The translations under genes were made by a program, and so were the position numbers. A DNA stretch of 8,524 bases from Dehalococcoidales bacterium (GTDB taxonomy: Bacteria > Chloroflexota > Dehalococcoidia > Dehalococcoidales > UBA2162). Location: contig CP070645.1 in assembly GCA_020354275.1 (NCBI GenBank), positions 160,750-169,273 on the forward strand, given 5' to 3'. The notes beneath the pieces were generated by a model that saw only the letters and a list, made by a program, of their open reading frames with translations, did not search any database and had not been told where the DNA came from. Shown here piece after piece: positions 6,065-8,524 of this stretch (position 1 is its first letter; every line of letters begins with the position of its first letter).

Positions 6065-6712
6065 ATGATTACCATTATTGACTATGACGCTGGTAACATA
6101 CGCAGCGTGCAGCGGGCCTGTTCCGAGATCGGAGTCCGGTCGGTAGCTACAGATGCCCAAACCGAAATTATAAATGCGGAGAAGATAATCTTTCCCGGGG
6201 TCGGTGCCGCCCCCAGTGCCATGAGCTACATGATAGAAAAGGGATTAGACAGTGCTCTGGCAGAAGCCTTCGCCTGCGGGGTACCAATCCTCGGGATCTG
6301 CCTCGGCGCCCAGATTATTCTGGATAGCTCCGAGGAAGGCGACCAGCCCTGCCTGGGCCTGGTTCCTGGAAAAACAGTCCGTTTCCAATTACAGAACAGA
6401 TCGCTCAAGATTCCTCATATGGGGTGGAACGAGGTAAAAACCGTCCAATCCCACCCGTTACTTGACGGCATAAAGCCGGGAGACGAGTTCTACTTCGTCC
6501 ACTCGTTTTACCCGCAGCCGGTGGAAGAAAAGAATATCTACGCATTATCGGACTACGAGAGCAGCTTCTGCTCGGCCCTGGGGTTCCGGAACCTTTTCGC
6601 CACCCAGTTCCACCCCGAGAAGAGCGGCCGCCTGGGTCTGCAACTGCTGGAGCGTTTTGCCCGCTGGGACGGCACTGTTCCGGTCATACCAACCGCGAGT
6701 GAGGGACACTAG
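6065..6712 (+). CDS. hisH: Imidazole glycerol phosphate synthase glutaminase subunit HisH
   Basis: A 215-residue class I glutamine amidotransferase that releases ammonia from glutamine and passes it to HisF, for histidine synthesis. The triad is complete: Cys79 in G-I-C-L-G-A-Q (77-83), His183 and Glu185 in Q-F-H-P-E-K-S-G (181-188). The oxyanion strand P-G-V-G (44-47) and the I-P-H-M-G-W motif (116-121) are characteristic of HisH rather than other amidotransferases. The N-terminus M-I-T-I-I-D-Y-D-A-G-N-I is the normal HisH start, so the ATG at 6065 is secure even though no Shine-Dalgarno precedes it. hisF begins 2 bases after the stop. Related pairs also serve in sugar amidination for surface polysaccharides, but nothing nearby points to that. 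Confidence 0.93.
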   Translation: MITIIDYDAGNIRSVQRACSEIGVRSVATDAQTEIINAEKIIFPGVGAAPSAMSYMIEKGLDSALAEAFACGVPILGICLGAQIILDSSEEGDQPCLGLVPGKTVRFQLQNRSLKIPHMGWNEVKTVQSHPLLDGIKPGDEFYFVHSFYPQPVEEKNIYALSDYESSFCSALGFRNLFATQFHPEKSGRLGLQLLERFARWDGTVPVIPTASEGH

Positions 6713-6714
6713 CT

Positions 6715-7494
6715 ATGCTCAGCAAGAGACTGATAGCCTGTCTGGACGTCCGCGATGGCAAGCTGGCCAAGAGTGTCCGGTTCGTTGACACCATCGACAT
6801 CGGCGACCCCATCGAAAAGGCCAGCCAGTACTACCGTGACGGCATCGACGAGCTCGTTTTCTACGATATTAATGCCTCCAGAGAGGAACGCGATATTGAT
6901 ATTGAGTTTGTTGAGAAAGTGGCAGCAGAGATTTTTATCCCGTTCTCAGTGGGCGGGGGCATCCGTTCCGTCGAAGACGCCACCAGGTTGAGACTGGCCG
7001 GAGCCGAGAAGGTTAACGTCAATACCGCAGCGGTCAAACGGAAAGAGCTCATCACCGAAATCGCCCGGGCCATCGGCTCCCAGAGCACAGTCCTCTCGAT
7101 GGACGTTAGAAGGGCTGACACAAGTAGTCAGATTCCTTCCGGGTATGAGATTGTAATCAATGATGGTACGACCCCCACCGGGATTGATGCCCTTAAATGG
7201 GCCCGGATGGGTGAAGAACTGGGTGCCGGTGAACTGGTGGTCAACTCCATTGACGCCGACGGCACCAAAGAGGGCTATGAACTGGAACTCACCCGCCTGG
7301 TCGCAGATTCGGTCGGAATCCCGGTAATCGCCTCGGGGGGAGCGGGAGAGCCGGAGCACCTGTACCGGGCGTTTACCGAAGGCCACGCCGACGGGGCGAT
7401 TGTCGCCTCCATCGTCCACTACGGCGAATACACCTGCCGCCAGTTAAAGGAGTACCTTGATAACCATGGCGTCAAGGTGCGGATGAACTACTGA
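6715..7494 (+). CDS. hisF: Imidazole glycerol phosphate synthase cyclase subunit HisF
   Basis: A 259-residue (beta-alpha)8 barrel that uses ammonia from HisH to convert PRFAR to imidazole glycerol phosphate and AICAR. Both catalytic aspartates are present, Asp11 in A-C-L-D-V and Asp130 in S-M-D-V-R-R, with Lys19. The phosphate-binding motifs are V-G-G-G-I-R (79-84) and A-S-G-G-A-G (206-211). It differs from the common form in several places: K-S-V-R-F where K-G-V-N-F is usual, N-S-I-D-A-D-G-T (177-184) where T-S-M-D-R-D-G-T is usual, and the longer stretch 134-142. I place it in a divergent HisF branch, still with full catalytic residues. GAGGGA (6701-6706), inside the end of hisH, is its ribosome site. 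No other his gene is in the window. Confidence 0.92.
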   Translation: MLSKRLIACLDVRDGKLAKSVRFVDTIDIGDPIEKASQYYRDGIDELVFYDINASREERDIDIEFVEKVAAEIFIPFSVGGGIRSVEDATRLRLAGAEKVNVNTAAVKRKELITEIARAIGSQSTVLSMDVRRADTSSQIPSGYEIVINDGTTPTGIDALKWARMGEELGAGELVVNSIDADGTKEGYELELTRLVADSVGIPVIASGGAGEPEHLYRAFTEGHADGAIVASIVHYGEYTCRQLKEYLDNHGVKVRMNY

Positions 7495-7522
7495 TATTTG
7501 AAAGCCAGATTATACCGCCATC

Positions 7523-7799
7523 TTATTCCCACCGGAAAAACCGGACTGATAGCAGCGACGCCACCACCGTAATCCCGGAAACAACGGCGAACGATTTCAT
7601 GTTCCACCCGAAACCGAGCCAGGGGTCCTGTAGTAAAAGGATGACATACCTCAGGGGCAGAATATCGGCAACCACCTGCATCGCCTCGGTCATGACCCCC
7701 CTAGGCTGCCCGGGTCGTGGGTAGCACTACACCCAGGAGAACACCCAGTGCGGTAAAGGTAAGTGTGCTCATAATGAAAGCGCCCTTGCGGGTAGGCAC
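7523..7799 (-). pseudogene. ABC-2 type transporter permease, decayed C-terminal remnant
   Basis: Two minus-strand pieces in different frames together read like the end of an ABC-2 permease. The upstream piece (7799 down to 7701) reads V-P-T-R-K-G, a hydrophobic run with A-L-G-V-L-L-G, then L-P-T-T-R-A-A and a TAG where family members often have Gln. The downstream piece (about 7714 down to 7523) reads P-R-G-V-M-T-E-A-M, then L-P-L-R-Y-V, L-L-Q-D-P-W-L-G-F-G-W, a last hydrophobic helix and a terminal F-F-R-W-E. Judging by the family pattern, some 20 residues that normally join R-A-A to P-R-x-V-M are missing, so the junction is a frame-changing deletion. Nothing of the N-terminal half or of an ATPase partner is visible. 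The remnant starts about ten bases from the palindrome at 7810. Recognition is from memory of the family pattern, not from a search. Confidence 0.6.
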
Positions 7800-7809
7800 C
7801 TATTTTGTG

Positions 7810-7902
7810 TGACCAAAAGTCGGTGACCATGTTAACCACTTCGGGGGCACCTTGCGGTGCCTCATGGTTTACCTGAGCTATAAAGCCCTTGACTTTCGGT
7901 CA
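7810..7902. repeat. 93-base nested palindrome (cruciform or structured RNA)
   Basis: Three nested arm pairs share one axis. The outer arms TGACCAAAAGTC (7810-7821) and GACTTTCGGTCA (7891-7902) match at 11 of 12. The middle arms 7822-7831 and 7863-7873 pair over ten positions with one bulge and one G-T. The inner arms 7845-7851 and 7856-7862 pair over seven with one G-T around a TTGC loop. Unpaired bases are 7832-7844 on the left and 7874-7890 on the right. It lies in a gene-free stretch beside the permease relic, between hisF and the last hydrolase. It could be a MITE- or REP-like mobile repeat or a structured RNA. No target-site duplication is obvious. Confidence 0.55.
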
Positions 7903-7954
7903 CGGCTAAATGTTAGAACCATTGCCGAATGGAGGTCAATATAATGGGACTATT
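7903..7954. other. Short gene-free spacer
   Basis: Between the palindrome and the stop of the last hydrolase I see only a 5-base hairpin (CCATT, loop GCCG, AATGG at 7919-7932). It lacks a T-run and I do not call it a terminator. Together with the relic and palindrome it completes the description of 7495-7954, which has no intact gene. Confidence 0.4.
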
Positions 7955-8524
7955 TTACTTTCTGGTTAGAAACCCCGTTATTTTATCTATATAACCAGGA
8001 GGATTAGACCTGTATCCCTGACAGTGACCAGCACTAGGAACTATCCATAGTTCATCGGAAGGATTATCGGAAGCCTCGAATAATTCAACAGCGTCTTCTG
8101 GCAGGATATGGTCATCAGCTGCTCCGTTAATGAATAATATTGGACAGCCGATGTCAGCGACTTTATCTATGGGATTAACAGCATCATAGCCGTAGATGAC
8201 CTTTCCCATAAAAAATATCCCTGGAGCAAGGAACCTGATTAAAGGTTCTGGTAAGTTTGTTTCAACAGTCGTTTGTTTAATAAACATATCTTTAACATTG
8301 GTAAACGAGGTATCAGATATTATGGCAGTGACATCTTCTTGGCAAGTAAGAGATAAGGCTGCGCCAAGAGAAAGACCCATAATGATAATATCTCCACTGT
8401 TTCTATTCTTGATATAATCAACAGCACCTCCTATATCTTGACTGGCATTGACTAGAAGCAAACCCTTACCCTCTGATTCCCCCCTACCACGCTGGTCAAA
8501 CAACAGTATGTTAAAACCTTTCAT
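7955..8524 (-). CDS. Alpha/beta hydrolase, C-terminal part (cut by right edge)
   Basis: The last 189 residues of an alpha/beta hydrolase; the ATG at 8522-8524 is very probably internal, because the first strand and the oxyanion loop are missing and would lie beyond the edge. Visible motifs, numbered from that Met, are F-D-Q-R-G-R-G-E-S-E-G (9-19), the nucleophile elbow G-L-S-L-G (Ser52), N-G-A-A-D-D-H (acid Asp138 or Asp137) and A-G-H-C-Q-G-Y (His167). D-x-R-G-R-G-x-S-E-G with a late G-H resembles the BAAT/prolyl-oligopeptidase-like, YqkD-type hydrolases rather than the hydrolase at 3781-4587. No membrane segment is seen in this part; any signal peptide would be outside the window. The coding sequence is distinctly AT-rich against its neighbours and uses AT-ending codons often, which suggests a different origin. 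Substrate unknown. Confidence 0.88.
   Translation of the reverse strand: MKGFNILLFDQRGRGESEGKGLLLVNASQDIGGAVDYIKNRNSGDIIIMGLSLGAALSLTCQEDVTAIISDTSFTNVKDMFIKQTTVETNLPEPLIRFLAPGIFFMGKVIYGYDAVNPIDKVADIGCPILFINGAADDHILPEDAVELFEASDNPSDELWIVPSAGHCQGYRSNPPGYIDKITGFLTRK

Noticed and set aside
6946..7419. A 157-codon minus-strand reading frame
   Set aside because: It is antisense to hisF, which has full catalytic motifs in its own frame.
7532..7545. CCGG-A5-CCGG hairpin after hisF as a terminator
   Set aside because: Only a 4-base stem with no T-run, and it lies within the permease relic's coding sequence.
7800..7865. A 21-residue minus-strand open frame starting with ATG
   Set aside because: It runs through the palindrome, has only a poor ribosome site and no recognisable product; chance is the simpler explanation.

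Overview
The window reads as ordinary chromosomal DNA from a free-living, probably anaerobic bacterium of fairly high GC content. The mix is a [4Fe-4S]/flavin dehydratase of the 4-hydroxybutyryl-CoA dehydratase family, a B12-binding radical SAM protein, a lipoprotein serpin and a divergent HisH/HisF pair. This would suit an uncultured Chloroflexota (Dehalococcoidia-like) or similar subsurface anaerobe. That placement is an inference from gene content only. No rRNA, tRNA, CRISPR array, transposase or phage gene is visible.

Layout. The left edge (minus strand) holds the N-terminal 93 residues of a B12-binding radical SAM protein. It is divergent from a plus-strand pair: a zinc-dependent, NAD-type alcohol dehydrogenase (486-1559) and a 4-hydroxybutyryl-CoA dehydratase-like enzyme (1652-3142). 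These two probably form an operon behind a good promoter at 434-463. Next is a small minus-strand 2TM-domain membrane protein with a TTG start. It is divergent from a plus-strand alpha/beta hydrolase (3781-4587), and each has a near-consensus sigma70-type promoter in the shared 214-base gap. The hydrolase ends in a strong hairpin terminator that also lies just past the convergent minus-strand serpin (4657-5931). The serpin carries a lipoprotein signal and an inhibitory-type hinge. Divergent from it are hisH and hisF (6065-7494), two bases apart. hisH has no Shine-Dalgarno, and an extended -10 element sits where transcription would start at its ATG.

The stretch 7495-7954 has no intact gene. 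It contains the decayed C-terminal part of an ABC-2 type transporter permease (minus strand, two frames, internal deletion), then a 93-base nested palindrome. The right edge holds most of a second, unrelated alpha/beta hydrolase (minus strand) that is clearly more AT-rich than the rest. Relic, palindrome and base-composition shift together look like the edge of a rearranged or transferred segment.

How the genes fit together. The dehydrogenase and the dehydratase-like enzyme are the one pair likely to share a pathway, oxidation or reduction plus dehydration or isomerisation of a hydroxyacyl substrate. HisH and HisF would form the glutaminase/cyclase complex of histidine synthesis or a related amidotransferase. 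The other genes look like independent single units. I did not find a multi-gene system that I could defend as new. The best leads are the active-site changes in the dehydratase-like protein, the palindrome beside the permease relic, the secreted serpin and the possible leaderless hisH.
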